A DNA stretch of 64,000 nucleotides from Rhizobium sp. SG_E_25_P2 (GTDB lineage Bacteria > Pseudomonadota > Alphaproteobacteria > Rhizobiales > Rhizobiaceae). Within the stretch, counting starts at the first letter, position 1. The number at the start of each line of letters is the position of its first letter. The stretch spans positions 496,001-560,000 of the forward strand of contig NZ_JARXVM010000001.1 of the NCBI RefSeq assembly GCF_029892285.1. Direction: 5' to 3'. Of the stretch, positions 55,615 to 64,000 are shown in pieces. Under the pieces are notes generated by a model that saw only the letters and a list, made by a program, of their open reading frames with translations, was not told the origin of the DNA and ran no database searches. A program made the position numbers and the translations under genes.

Positions 55615-57714
55615 ATGGGGCGCAATTTCACCATCCGGACCACAACGATCTGGCTCTTGAGCGGAGCCGCCATGCTAACGCCGTATCTGGCGCAGGCGCA
55701 GGACAGCCAGCCGACTGAGCTGAAGAAGCTGGTGATCGAATCCGAAAGCGACGACATCCTGGTGCAGGACGGCTATGTCGCCAAGGAAGACCGCATCGGC
55801 TCGAAGGTGGATACGCCTCTCACCCTGATTCCGCAGGCGATCTCCGTGGTCACCCAGGACCAGATGGAAGATCAGAAGCCGCGCTCGCTGAATGAAGCGC
55901 TCGGCTATACGGCCAGCGCCAATCCCAACAGCTACGGCGCCGACAGCCGCTATGACGCCTTCTTCCTGCGCGGCTTCCAGGCCTATTACAACGGCCAGTT
56001 CCGTGACGGGCTGCGTCAGTACAACGGCCCCTCCGCCTGGTTCAAGACCGAGCCCTACGGCATCGAAGGGGTGACGATCCTCAAGGGTCCGGCGTCCTCG
56101 CTTTACGGCGTCTCCGGCCCGGGCGGCATCGTCAACGTGGTGACCAAGCGTCCCAAGGACGAGGAATTCCGGGAAATCGAAGCCCAGGTCGGCACGCATG
56201 ACCGCTATCAGGTCGGCATGGATCTCTCCGGCCCTGTCGCCGGCAATGAAGACCTGCTCTATCGCTTCACCTCGATGGGTCGGCTGAGCAATACCGAGCT
56301 GCCCTTCTACCCCGACGACAAGCTCTATCTGGCCCCGGCCATCACCTTCAAGCCGAACGAAGACACCAAGATTACTCTGCTCGGCGAATATTCGAAATTC
56401 CGCGTCGGCGGCACCGCCGCCTTCTACAACCCCTCCTATGGCCAGGTGTCGCATCTCTATGAAGGCGACAAGAACTGGAACGATTTCGACCAGGAACAGG
56501 GCCGCATCGGCTATGAGATCGAGCACCGCCTGAGCGATGTCGTCACCCTCAGGCAGAATCTTCGCTATGACGAGTCCGACGCCGACCTGCAATATAGCGG
56601 CCACTACGCCTCGGGAACCGATCTCGCCCGTTATTGGGGCCTCTACAAGGAGCATATGAAGAACTTCACCGTCGACAATTCGGCGGAGTTCCAGTTCGAT
56701 ACCGGGCCGGTCGAACACACCGCGCTTGTGGGCGTCGACTATTCCTGGGCGACCTACACGGCCTATAGCGGCGTCGACTACACCTCGGCCGCCTCGATGG
56801 AGGCCGCCGGCGCGCCCTTCTCCGGCAAGCAGGACATGGACAGCGTCGGCGCCTATGTGCATGACCAGCTGAAGTGGAACGATTTCACCCTGTTCGCCTC
56901 CGGCCGTTACGACTGGGTGAGCACCGACAGCTGGGATTCCTCCTCTGTGAAGACGACCCAGAAAGATGACGCCTTCTCCTGGCGCGTCGGCCTGTCCTAT
57001 GAGACGCAGTGGGGAACTACGCCCTACGCCAACTACTCCACTTCCTTCTCGCCCAATATCGGCTTCGTCTATGACGACGTGACCACGGACGAAAAGCGCG
57101 TGGCGCGGCCAACCGAAGCCGAGCAGATCGAAATCGGCGTGAAGCAGGAAATCCCTGACATGAACGCCGTCGTCACCGCCTCGGTGTTCGACATCGACCA
57201 AGACAATGGCGTGGTGTTCGACGCCTCGACCGGCGTCAACAAGCAGCGCCAGCTCGACCTGAATTCGCGCGGCTTCGAAATCGAGGCTAACGGCAGCCTC
57301 GACAACGGCTTTGGCTGGATCGCCTCCTACACCTATCTGCGCATGAAGATCGTCGACGGCGCCGAAGGCACCGACGGCAATGAGCTGTCGGCGACGCCGA
57401 ACCACATCTTCGCGCTTTGGGGCAATTACAAGGTCCAGGACGGAACCTTTAAGGGCTTTGGCGCCGGCGCCGGCGTCCGCTTCATCGGCGAGAGCTATGG
57501 CGACGACATCAACAGCTTCAAGAACTCCGCCCGCACGCTGGTCGACGCTTCGGTCTCCTACGACTTCGCGGCGATCGACAAGAAAATGGAAGGCCTGAGC
57601 CTGCAGGTCAACGCCAAGAACGTCTTCAACAAGCGCGAAGACACATGCTCGGCGGGCTATTGCTACCGCGACGAAGGCCGCTCGATCATGGGTTCGCTGC
57701 GGTATCGCTTCTGA
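55615..57714 (+). CDS. TonB-dependent siderophore receptor, ferrichrome/hydroxamate type
   Basis: 699 residues. A signal peptide (about 1-28) is followed by a TonB-box-like segment, a plug domain (about 55-165: [20 protein letters not shown] and [25 protein letters not shown] near 150) and a 22-stranded barrel, ending in RYRF with a terminal aromatic. The cysteine pair [15 protein letters not shown] near the end is typical of ferrichrome-type receptors (FhuA/FegA). There is no STN signalling domain. ATG 55615 has GGAG eight bases upstream; GTG 55606 overlaps that site. It overlaps the MFS gene by one base. Confidence 0.92.
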   Translation: MGRNFTIRTTTIWLLSGAAMLTPYLAQAQDSQPTELKKLVIESESDDILVQDGYVAKEDRIGSKVDTPLTLIPQAISVVTQDQMEDQKPRSLNEALGYTASANPNSYGADSRYDAFFLRGFQAYYNGQFRDGLRQYNGPSAWFKTEPYGIEGVTILKGPASSLYGVSGPGGIVNVVTKRPKDEEFREIEAQVGTHDRYQVGMDLSGPVAGNEDLLYRFTSMGRLSNTELPFYPDDKLYLAPAITFKPNEDTKITLLGEYSKFRVGGTAAFYNPSYGQVSHLYEGDKNWNDFDQEQGRIGYEIEHRLSDVVTLRQNLRYDESDADLQYSGHYASGTDLARYWGLYKEHMKNFTVDNSAEFQFDTGPVEHTALVGVDYSWATYTAYSGVDYTSAASMEAAGAPFSGKQDMDSVGAYVHDQLKWNDFTLFASGRYDWVSTDSWDSSSVKTTQKDDAFSWRVGLSYETQWGTTPYANYSTSFSPNIGFVYDDVTTDEKRVARPTEAEQIEIGVKQEIPDMNAVVTASVFDIDQDNGVVFDASTGVNKQRQLDLNSRGFEIEANGSLDNGFGWIASYTYLRMKIVDGAEGTDGNELSATPNHIFALWGNYKVQDGTFKGFGAGAGVRFIGESYGDDINSFKNSARTLVDASVSYDFAAIDKKMEGLSLQVNAKNVFNKREDTCSAGYCYRDEGRSIMGSLRYRF

Positions 57715-58928
57715 TGGGCGAGAGCCTGAAGCCAAAACTCTCCCCGGTCGCCGTCACCACGGCGATCGGGGGTCTCTATATCAGCCAGAGCGTCATCGGC
57801 GGCGTGACCTGGACCGGTCTGCCGGCGGTGATGCGCGACCGGGGCGCAAGCCTCGACCAGATCGGGCTTTTGTCGCTGATCGCCCTGCCCTGGGCGCTGA
57901 AATTCCTGTGGTCGCCGGCGATCGAACGCTTTCGCCTGCCCAGTTCAGGGCGCAATCGTTCGGGATCGATCGTCCTGATCGGCGGCCTGATCTCGATCCT
58001 CGCTCTCCTGATGGTCGCCTTTGCGGGACCCGTTCTCTCGCCCATCACAATCGCCGCCTTCGCGCTGACCGCCTTTGCCGCCGCCACGGTCGACATCGCT
58101 TGCGACGGTTTCGCGGTCGAAAATCTCCGCGAGGCCGATCACGCCTGGGGCAACACCGCCCAGGTCGGCGGCGCCTATCTGGGCGCGGCGATCGGCGGCG
58201 GGTTGTTTCTGGTGCTGGTCGACGTCATCGACTGGCGCGGTGCGCTGATCGCCATGTCCGCTTCGCTTGCGCTGTTCGGCCTGCCCTTCTTCGTGATCAC
58301 CCGTGGGCTTGCGCAGTCAGGCGCGCGGTCCCACACGCCGTCGATCCGCGCAGCGCTCGCCCGGCCGGAGATCCGCAAGGGCCTGATCGTCTCAGCCGTC
58401 TATGTCGCCGCCCAGAAGCTAGGCCTGCAGATGCTGTCGCCATTTCTCGTCGACCTCGGCTTCAGCCTGTCGGATATCGGCCTGATCAACGGCATGGGTT
58501 CACTGTTCCTCGGCGCGGCAGGGGCATTGATCGGCGGCGTGGTGATCCGCCTCATCGGCGCCCGCGCCGCATTGCTGATCAGCCTCGGCTTTCAGATCGG
58601 AGCCCTCGGCCTGTTCACCATCGCCGCGGGCGACCCCGCCATCATTCCGCGATGGCTCATGGTCGGAGCGGCGCTTCTGAGTTCGTCGGCCATGCTGGCG
58701 CTCGGCTTCACCGCGCTTTACGCGCTGTTCATGCGCTGGTCGGATCCCCGCCAGGCGGGCGTCGATTTCACTTTGTTTCAATGCATGGATTCGACGCTCA
58801 GCATCATCGGCGGCGTGGCGGCGGGGCAGATTGCCGAAGGTCTCGGCTACGCCGTCTATTTCGGACTGGCCACCGCGATTGCTGCAGCGGCGGTTCCCCT
58901 GATCTTCCGGCTCTGTCGCGACGATTGA
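57714..58928 (+). CDS. MFS permease, RhtX/FptX-like siderophore importer
   Basis: 404 residues, about twelve membrane spans. The N-terminal [45 protein letters not shown] start and [19 protein letters not shown] near 60-80 match the AmpG/RhtX group of MFS carriers. [13 protein letters not shown] near 137 is a further match. RhtX and FptX carry siderophore-iron across the inner membrane after a TonB receptor. Here the gene starts inside the receptor stop (TGATG), so a two-gene uptake unit is nearly certain. The siderophore itself is unknown. Confidence 0.85.
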   Translation: MGESLKPKLSPVAVTTAIGGLYISQSVIGGVTWTGLPAVMRDRGASLDQIGLLSLIALPWALKFLWSPAIERFRLPSSGRNRSGSIVLIGGLISILALLMVAFAGPVLSPITIAAFALTAFAAATVDIACDGFAVENLREADHAWGNTAQVGGAYLGAAIGGGLFLVLVDVIDWRGALIAMSASLALFGLPFFVITRGLAQSGARSHTPSIRAALARPEIRKGLIVSAVYVAAQKLGLQMLSPFLVDLGFSLSDIGLINGMGSLFLGAAGALIGGVVIRLIGARAALLISLGFQIGALGLFTIAAGDPAIIPRWLMVGAALLSSSAMLALGFTALYALFMRWSDPRQAGVDFTLFQCMDSTLSIIGGVAAGQIAEGLGYAVYFGLATAIAAAAVPLIFRLCRDD

Positions 58929-58938
58929 AACGGCGGGG

Positions 58939-59700
58939 TCAGATCGAATAGTCGCCGTTTCCGATGATGGCGGAGACGAAGCGTTTGGTGCGCTCGTGGG
59001 CAGGCGCATCAAAGATCGTGCGGGCGTCGCCGGTTTCCACCACATTGCCCGCTTCCAGGAACACCACCTTGTCGGCGATCTTGGAGGCGAGGCGAAGATC
59101 ATGGGTGGCCATGACCATGGTCGTGCCCTCTATGGCGAGCTGACCCAGAACATCCACCACTTCGGCGGCGAGTTCGGGATCGAGCGCCGAAGTCGGCTCG
59201 TCGCAGAGCAGCACTTTCGGCGAGGGCGCAAGCGCGCGGGCAATGGCGACGCGCTGTTGCTGGCCGCCCGACAGCGTAGCCGGCCAGGCGTCGGCCTTGG
59301 ACGCCATGCCGACTTTGGCGAGAAGCTCGGCAGCGCGGGCGCGGGCCTTATCCTTGGGCCATTTCAGCACGGTGACCAGGCTTTCCATGACATTCTCGAT
59401 CGCCGTGCGATGCGGAAACAGCTGGAAATTCTGAAACACCATGCCGGTCTGGCGGCGGATTTTCTGGATTTCGGCCCAGCCGGGACGCTTGCCCTGCGAG
59501 AAAGTGATTTCATCGGCGCCGATGCGCACCACGCCTGAAGTCGGCTGCTCGAGGAGATTGATGGAGCGCAGCAGCGTGCTCTTGCCGCCGCCCGAGGGGC
59601 CGATCAGCGCAGTCACCCCGCCTTCGGGCGCGCTGATGCTGACATTCTTCAGGATCACGGCGTCGCCGAAGCGTTTTTCGATATTGCGGAGTTCGATCAT
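58939..59700 (-). CDS. Polar amino-acid ABC transporter ATPase (cystine type)
   Basis: 253 residues, one nucleotide-binding domain. Walker A GPSGGGKST near residue 35, signature LSGGQQQRV near 143, Walker B VLLCDEPTSALD near 165, and the switch His in MVMATHD near 198. MVFQNFQLFPHRTAIENV near 90 is the usual Q-loop of the PAAT family. It drives the permease encoded just upstream (ATGA overlap). Ordering and binding-protein type suggest cystine. It converges on the MFS gene (10 bases). Confidence 0.93.
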   Translation of the reverse strand: MIELRNIEKRFGDAVILKNVSISAPEGGVTALIGPSGGGKSTLLRSINLLEQPTSGVVRIGADEITFSQGKRPGWAEIQKIRRQTGMVFQNFQLFPHRTAIENVMESLVTVLKWPKDKARARAAELLAKVGMASKADAWPATLSGGQQQRVAIARALAPSPKVLLCDEPTSALDPELAAEVVDVLGQLAIEGTTMVMATHDLRLASKIADKVVFLEAGNVVETGDARTIFDAPAHERTKRFVSAIIGNGDYSI

Positions 59701-60377
59701 CGCTGAGCCTCCATCATGCCGCCATAGCGGGCGAAGCGTGTTTCCAGCCGGGCCTGCAGCGCTGACAGCACTGAGCTCAACACGAGATAGATCAGCGCCG
59801 CCTCGATATAGAGGATCAGCGGCTCATAGGTGGTGGCGACGATGCGCTGGGCGGCCTGAAACAGCTCGGGCACGGTGATGGCGGCGGCGAGCGAGGTGTC
59901 CTTGACCAGCGAAATGAAGGTGTTGGACAGCGGCGGCACCGCGACGCGGGACGCCTGCGGCAGGATGGTGCGGGTCATCGCCTGGCGCCAGTTCATGCCA
60001 ATGGAATAGGCGGCTTCCCACTGTCCTTTGGGGACCGAGGAGATGGCGGCGCGGATGATCTCGGAACTATAGGCGCCGATATTGAGCGTGAAGCCGATCA
60101 GCGCCGCCGGAAAGGCGTCGAGCAGGATGCCGATGCTCGGCAGGCCGTAAAAGATCACGAAGAGCTGCACCAGAAGCGGCGTGCCCCTGATGATCCAGAC
60201 ATAGAAGCGGGCGATGGCGCGCACCGGCGCCGGGCCGAACAGCCGCCCTACCGCCGTCGCAAGCCCGAGCGCCATTCCGAATGTGAAGGAAAGCAAAGTG
60301 AGCGGAATGGTGAAGATCAACCCCGCCCAAAGCAGGGTCGGCAGCGAATCCGCCATCAATTGCAGCCAATGCGGCAC
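59697..60377 (-). CDS. Polar amino-acid ABC transporter permease (cystine type)
   Basis: 226 residues with five membrane spans. The PAAT permease motif is present: YVWIIRGTPLLVQLFVIFYGLP near 55-76, GFTLNIGAYSSEIIRAAISSVPKGQWEAAYSIGMNWRQAM near 95-135 (the EAA loop), and an LPQASRVAVPPLSNTFISLVKDTSLAAAITV block after it. It forms a homodimeric channel for the ATPase. It overlaps the ATPase gene by four bases and follows the binding-protein gene by 84 bases, where a stem-loop sits. Confidence 0.93.
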   Translation of the reverse strand: MPHWLQLMADSLPTLLWAGLIFTIPLTLLSFTFGMALGLATAVGRLFGPAPVRAIARFYVWIIRGTPLLVQLFVIFYGLPSIGILLDAFPAALIGFTLNIGAYSSEIIRAAISSVPKGQWEAAYSIGMNWRQAMTRTILPQASRVAVPPLSNTFISLVKDTSLAAAITVPELFQAAQRIVATTYEPLILYIEAALIYLVLSSVLSALQARLETRFARYGGMMEAQR

Positions 60378-60396
60378 GGTCTTATCCTCGTGAAAC

Positions 60397-60423
60397 AGCG
60401 CCCGACGGAGATCGCCGGGCGCT
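60397..60423 (-). terminator. Stem-loop between binding-protein and permease genes
   Basis: AGCGCCCG (60397-60404) pairs with CGGGCGCT (60416-60423) over an 11-nt loop. It is a likely partial terminator that keeps the binding protein more abundant than the permease. Confidence 0.5.
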
Positions 60424-60461
60424 TGCGCATGCGTTGATCAGATCACATCGTCTTTGGACGA

Positions 60462-61235
60462 TTACTTGGAGACGTCCTGGCCGAAATAGGTGTCGGAAAT
60501 CTTCTGATAGGTTCCGTCGGCCTTGATCTCGGCCAGCGCCTTGTTAATCGCCGCCAGCAGTTCCGGCTCGCCCTTGCGGATGATCACGCCCGAATAATCG
60601 GCGTCCTTCTGTTCGGCGACCACGGCGACAGGCGCATCCGGCTTGTGCTTCTTGAAATCGAGGAAGGACAGGCTGTCATTGATGGTGGCGTCGGCGCGGC
60701 CGGTCAGCACCAGTTGGATCGACTGGTCGAAACCGTCTGTCCCGACGAGTTCGGCGCCGTTGGCTTCGGCGATCTTGCCGAAATTGGAGGACAGCGACTG
60801 GGCCGACGTCTTGCCCTTGAGATCGGTGAAACCCTTGATCTCATCATTGCCCTGCTTGACGATCAGCACCGCCTTGGAGGCGATGTAGGGCTCCGAGAAA
60901 TCATATTTCTGCTTGCGGGCTTCGGTGATGCCGACCTGGTTGATCACCGCGTCATACCGGTTGGCGTCGAGGCCGGCGATCAGGCCGTCCCACTTGCCTT
61001 CGACGAATTCCGCCTTGACGCCGAGTTTGGCGGCGATGGCCTGGCCGATTTCGACATCAAAGCCGACGAGCTTGTTGCTGGCGTCATGGAAGGTGAAGGG
61101 CGCATAGGTTCCTTCGGTGCCGATGCGGAGCACGCCGGCGGTTTTCACAGCGTCGAGATTCTCCCCGGCCAGCGCGGCCGCGAAAAGGCCAGCCTGCAGA
61201 AGGGCCGCGGCGGCGATTGTTTTCAACCAGTTCAT
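60462..61235 (-). CDS. Amino-acid ABC transporter binding protein, probably cystine (FliY/TcyA-like)
   Basis: 257 residues. A signal peptide (about 1-23, ending ALAG-E) is followed by a type II periplasmic binding fold: VLRIGTEGTYAPFTFHDASNKLVGFDVEIGQAIAAKLGVK near 35-75, WDGLIAGLDANRYDAVINQVGITEAR near 83-108, and a domain-2 crossover near 190. The pattern GTEGTYAPFTFHD plus VINQVGIT is that of cystine binders FliY/TcyA. First gene of the three-gene operon. Confidence 0.88.
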   Translation of the reverse strand: MNWLKTIAAAALLQAGLFAAALAGENLDAVKTAGVLRIGTEGTYAPFTFHDASNKLVGFDVEIGQAIAAKLGVKAEFVEGKWDGLIAGLDANRYDAVINQVGITEARKQKYDFSEPYIASKAVLIVKQGNDEIKGFTDLKGKTSAQSLSSNFGKIAEANGAELVGTDGFDQSIQLVLTGRADATINDSLSFLDFKKHKPDAPVAVVAEQKDADYSGVIIRKGEPELLAAINKALAEIKADGTYQKISDTYFGQDVSK

Positions 61236-61423
61236 CTCACACTCCAGAATATTGCGTTGCAGCAGTGTTTTCGCATGCGCAGGACAGAAATGGAGCGGAC
61301 AATCCCGCCGATTTTCTGGGCAAATGCAAAATATTTTATCAACTTCATGGATGGATGCGATCGATCCATCTCGTCACCCTCCCGGGTAGAGCGGGATTGG
61401 GGGCCAATCTGAAGTCTCGCGCA

Positions 61424-61990
61424 TCAGTCTCGATCCTGCTTCTTTTCGATTTCGGCAAGGATCTGTTCCGGCGGCATGTTCTTCTTGAGATCTTCGAGTT
61501 CGTGGTCGGTGACTGCGGCAGGCGCATCAAGATGGCGCGAAATCGCCTCGACCATACTGATCAGCCGCGTCGTCTCATGTTCGGCCAGCAGTGAAATCTG
61601 CAGGCTGAGTTCGGAACGCTTATCCTCCAGCGCCGCCATGCGGTTCTGATTGATCATGACGAAGGTGGATATGAAGATGGCCTCAACCGAAGCGATCATC
61701 GCCAGCGCCACGAATGTAGGATCGAAGGGTGGAATGAAGGGCAGCCAGCCGAGATTGACGAGGATCCACGTCCCGAAAATCACGATATGCAGATAGACGA
61801 ATGTCATGCTGCCGGCAAAGGCGCTGATGGCTGCGGCGATGCGGCTTTCCTGCGACTGCTTTCGAATGTCGTCCGCCTTCTTGCGGATGAGCGCTTCGAT
61901 GTTTCTATCGAGGACGGCCGACATGTCGTCTTGCAAATCGCCTTTCGGAAAACTGGCGTCTGCTCGGGTCGAGGCGATGTGCTGGGTCAT
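61424..61990 (-). CDS. DUF1003 family membrane protein
   Basis: 188 residues. A soluble helical N-terminus is followed by two membrane spans (about 55-77 and 88-110: FVYLHIVIFGTWILVNLGWLPF and DPTFVALAMIASVEAIFISTFVMI), the conserved QNRMAALEDKRSELSLQISLLAEHE of DUF1003 (near 115-140), and a charged tail. The function is unknown. The start at 61990 follows GGAG by nine bases; the longer upstream frame is not used. Confidence 0.82.
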   Translation of the reverse strand: MTQHIASTRADASFPKGDLQDDMSAVLDRNIEALIRKKADDIRKQSQESRIAAAISAFAGSMTFVYLHIVIFGTWILVNLGWLPFIPPFDPTFVALAMIASVEAIFISTFVMINQNRMAALEDKRSELSLQISLLAEHETTRLISMVEAISRHLDAPAAVTDHELEDLKKNMPPEQILAEIEKKQDRD

Positions 61991-62232
61991 GCGCGGGGCT
62001 CCAATTGCCTGGCGAACCCACAACGCCGATCTTTCGAAGCTGTTCCGCTTTCGAAACCGCGAATGCGAATAACACGTGATGAAATCGACTTTTCTTGCTC
62101 CCGCCGAACGGGTCAGGGGCAACAGTCGCGCCGGAAATGCGGCTTCGGTTGTATAGGCATGTACAGCAAAGGCCTTGCATGACGCCCGGCGCCGTTTTAG
62201 CCTGCACGCCTGCTAGAACAGGGAGAGCCGCC

Positions 62233-62994
62233 ATGTCGCTCAGGCAATTCGATCTCACCGGCCGCAAGGCAATCGTCACCGGCGCAAGCCGAGGCATCGG
62301 CCAGGCCATTGCGATCGGCCTCGCCGAGGCGGGCGCCGATGTCGTGGCCACGGCGCGCGACGTCCAGTCCTTGAACGAGACGATTGCAGCGATCGAAGCT
62401 GCCGGACGCAAAGCGGTGGCGGTGGCGCTCGACGTTCGCGACACGAACGCCTGCGCTCATGCGGTCGATCGGGCCGTTGAGGCGCTTGATGGCGTTGACA
62501 TTCTCGTCAACAATGCCGGCTATGAGGAAATCCGCCCCTCGCTCGATGTCGACGAGGCGCTGTGGGACCGCATCGTCGACACCAATCTGAAGGGCGCCTT
62601 CTTCATGGCGCAAGCAGCGGCGCGGCGGATGGACAAGGGTGGGGCGATTGTCAATCTCTGCTCGCTGACTTCCTATGTCGGCGTCCCCACCGCCACCCCA
62701 TACGGCTCGTCGAAATCGGGACTGATGGGCATGACGCATGCGCTCGCCGCCGAATGGGCCGGTCTCGGCATCCGGGTCAACGCCATCGCGCCCGGCTATT
62801 TCCGCACCGCCATGACTGACGTCTTCTATGAGAACGAGGACTGGGCCGCCTCCATGCTGCAGAAGATCCCGCAACGCCGCTTCGGCGCGATGGAGGATGT
62901 GGCGGGCAGCGTCATCTTCCTTGCCAGCGACGCGTCACGCTATGTGACCGGCGTCTGCATTCCGATCGACGGCGGCTATCTCGCCTCCATCTGA
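62233..62994 (+). CDS. Short-chain dehydrogenase/reductase (SDR)
   Basis: 253 residues. Classical SDR: NAD(P) motif TGASRGIGQA near residue 17, NNAGYEE near 93, catalytic Ser in CSLTSYVG near 144, and YxxxK in TPYGSSKSG near 156-160. A G-x-P-I/V-D-G-G-Y ending is present (PIDGGYLASI). The closest look is to gluconate 5-dehydrogenase/KduD-type enzymes, so a polyol or keto-sugar acid substrate is likely. GGGAGAG precedes the ATG. The HisD-like gene follows after 96 bases, so they may work on successive steps of one pathway. Confidence 0.9.
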   Translation: MSLRQFDLTGRKAIVTGASRGIGQAIAIGLAEAGADVVATARDVQSLNETIAAIEAAGRKAVAVALDVRDTNACAHAVDRAVEALDGVDILVNNAGYEEIRPSLDVDEALWDRIVDTNLKGAFFMAQAAARRMDKGGAIVNLCSLTSYVGVPTATPYGSSKSGLMGMTHALAAEWAGLGIRVNAIAPGYFRTAMTDVFYENEDWAASMLQKIPQRRFGAMEDVAGSVIFLASDASRYVTGVCIPIDGGYLASI

Positions 62995-63090
62995 ACACTA
63001 TAAAGGCAGGGCGGAAATTTAGGCATTCCATTGACGTCCTGCCTGGACATGTATAGACATCTTCCCAGATCAGTCTGCAAGGGCATTCCC

Positions 63091-64000
63091 ATGACCAAGG
63101 TTTCCTTTCACGAACTCGCCAGCCTCGACGCCAGCCAACGCGCGGCGCTCCTGCGCCGCTCCGAAGCCGATCTCTCCAGCTTCATGGACAAAGCGCGGCC
63201 GATCATCGAAGCCGTCCGCACGGAAGGCGATGCGGCGCTCGCCCGCTTCGGCCGCGAACTCGATCGCGCCGACATCACCGAAGACCGCCTGAAGGCGACG
63301 GAAGCCGAATTCGACGCAGCCTTCGATCTGGTCGACAAAGAGGTGATCGGAGCGATCCGCTTCGGCATCGACAACATCAGGCGTTTCCACGAAGAGCAGA
63401 AGCCCGAAGCCATGTGGCTCAAGGAAATGCGCCCCGGCGCATTCGCCGGCGACCGCTTCACGCCGATCAAGTCGGTGGCGCTCTATATTCCGCGCGGCAA
63501 GGGCGCGTTTCCCTCGGTGACCATGATGACCGCCGTGCCGGCGGTGGTGGCTGGTGTGCCGGACCTGGCGATCTTCACCCCGCCCTCGCCCGACGGCTCC
63601 GTGGATGCGGCGACGCTGATCGCGGCGCGGCTCGCAGGCGTCGAAACCGTCTATAAATGCGGCGGCGCCCAGGCCGTGGCCGCAGCCGCCTATGGCACGG
63701 AAACCATCAAGCCGGCGCTGAAGATCGTCGGCCCCGGCAGCCCCTGGGTGGTGGCCGCCAAGCGTCTGCTCTCGGGCGTCATCGATCCCGGCCTGCCGGC
63801 CGGCCCTTCCGAAGCGGTGATCTTCGCCGACGACACCGTGCATGGCGGTCTCGCAGCGCTCGACCTGCTGGTTGAGGCCGAACATGGCCCTGACTCCTCG
63901 GCCTATCTCGTCACTCATTCGCGCCGGGTGGCGGAGGAAGCTCTGGCGGCGCTGCCCGAACACTGGGCGCGCATGACCGAACAGCGGGTGGCCTTCTCCT
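63091..64000 (+). CDS. Histidinol-dehydrogenase-family enzyme, 3' truncated
   Basis: Runs off the window after 303 residues; full members have about 430. HisD-family marks are VALYIPRGKGAFPSVTMMTAVPA near 128-150, GGAQAVAAAAYGT near 191, GPGSPWVVAAKR near 214 and AGPSEAVIFAD near 237. The zinc-site segment reads VEAEHGPDSSAYL: His265 is kept, but the Gln that starts the QAEH motif of E. coli HisD (Gln259, His262) is Glu262 here. With the SDR next to it, I think it is a catabolic HisD paralogue, such as the dehydrogenases of sulfopropanediol or sugar pathways, not the histidine enzyme. The start is ATG 63091. Confidence 0.82.
   Translation, partial: MTKVSFHELASLDASQRAALLRRSEADLSSFMDKARPIIEAVRTEGDAALARFGRELDRADITEDRLKATEAEFDAAFDLVDKEVIGAIRFGIDNIRRFHEEQKPEAMWLKEMRPGAFAGDRFTPIKSVALYIPRGKGAFPSVTMMTAVPAVVAGVPDLAIFTPPSPDGSVDAATLIAARLAGVETVYKCGGAQAVAAAAYGTETIKPALKIVGPGSPWVVAAKRLLSGVIDPGLPAGPSEAVIFADDTVHGGLAALDLLVEAEHGPDSSAYLVTHSRRVAEEALAALPEHWARMTEQRVAFS

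Noticed and set aside
55675..57735. A 686-codon open frame antisense to the siderophore receptor
   Set aside because: It is a high-GC shadow. The forward frame has all receptor motifs, and the antisense protein is an unlike mixture rich in Val, Gly and Asp.
63070..63963. A 297-codon frame antisense to the HisD-like gene
   Set aside because: It is a shadow. The forward frame from 63091 is open to the window end and shows clear family motifs.
63091..64000. Calling the last gene hisD for histidine synthesis
   Set aside because: SDR neighbour and Gln-to-Glu change in the zinc motif argue for a catabolic paralogue, and no other his gene is near.

Overview
The window looks like chromosomal DNA of an alphaproteobacterium, most likely order Hyphomicrobiales (Rhizobiales). 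The reasons are the high-GC genes packed with ATGA and TGATG stop/start overlaps, a BcsN-type cellulose lipoprotein, the Usg family, a DctA/DctB/DctD dicarboxylate system with sigma-54 signals, a FixL-like haem-PAS kinase next to a FixK-like regulator, and pseudoazurin. I cannot name a genus. I saw no rRNA, tRNA, insertion sequence or CRISPR array.

Layout. Positions 1-6825 form a visibly less GC-rich accessory segment: a truncated GT4-GT2 glycosyltransferase, a small GWA-domain/coiled-coil protein, an RTX calcium-binding protein, an orphan ParA-like ATPase, a zinc-ribbon methyltransferase and a GT8-like glycosyltransferase. It looks like a surface polysaccharide or secretion island. Positions 7136-9355 hold groES-groEL with a degenerate CIRCE operator. 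Positions 9449-16106 hold usg, an SGNH hydrolase and a divergent lipid-modification cluster (DUF2177, DUF2147, DUF1365, flavin amine-oxidase-like, DUF1295, cyclopropane-synthase-like methyltransferase, membrane protein). That cluster resembles the set tied in Rhodobacter to the singlet-oxygen response and furan fatty acids.

Positions 16110-25403 form a carbohydrate module: a GAF histidine kinase and NarL-type regulator, an ABC importer with one binding protein, one double-ATPase and two permeases, an SMP-30 lactonase, and an altronate/galactarate-type dehydratase. It plausibly senses, imports and breaks down a sugar acid or an aldose through its lactone. Then come a DMT exporter, a MoeB/ThiF-like protein, a Crp regulator and a cellulose operon (bcsA, bcsB, a TPR protein, bcsN). 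Positions 36014-42138 carry tam, a LysR-gcdH pair, an Rrf2 regulator with four cysteines and nearby inverted repeats, two small unknown proteins, an Ldh-type dehydrogenase and a DUF454 protein.

Positions 42265-46353 form an oxygen/redox block: pseudoazurin, a FixL-like hybrid kinase, a FixK-like Crp/Fnr regulator and a divergent OmpR-type regulator. A GAF-PAS-EAL phosphodiesterase follows; it could lower the c-di-GMP that the BcsA PilZ domain reads. Then come an alcohol dehydrogenase, a run of three small stress-type genes, and dctA facing dctB-dctD, with a sigma-54 promoter and two DctD-like palindromes between them. The right end holds a siderophore receptor plus MFS permease, a cystine-type amino-acid ABC system, a DUF1003 protein, and an SDR followed by a truncated histidinol-dehydrogenase paralogue that runs off the end.
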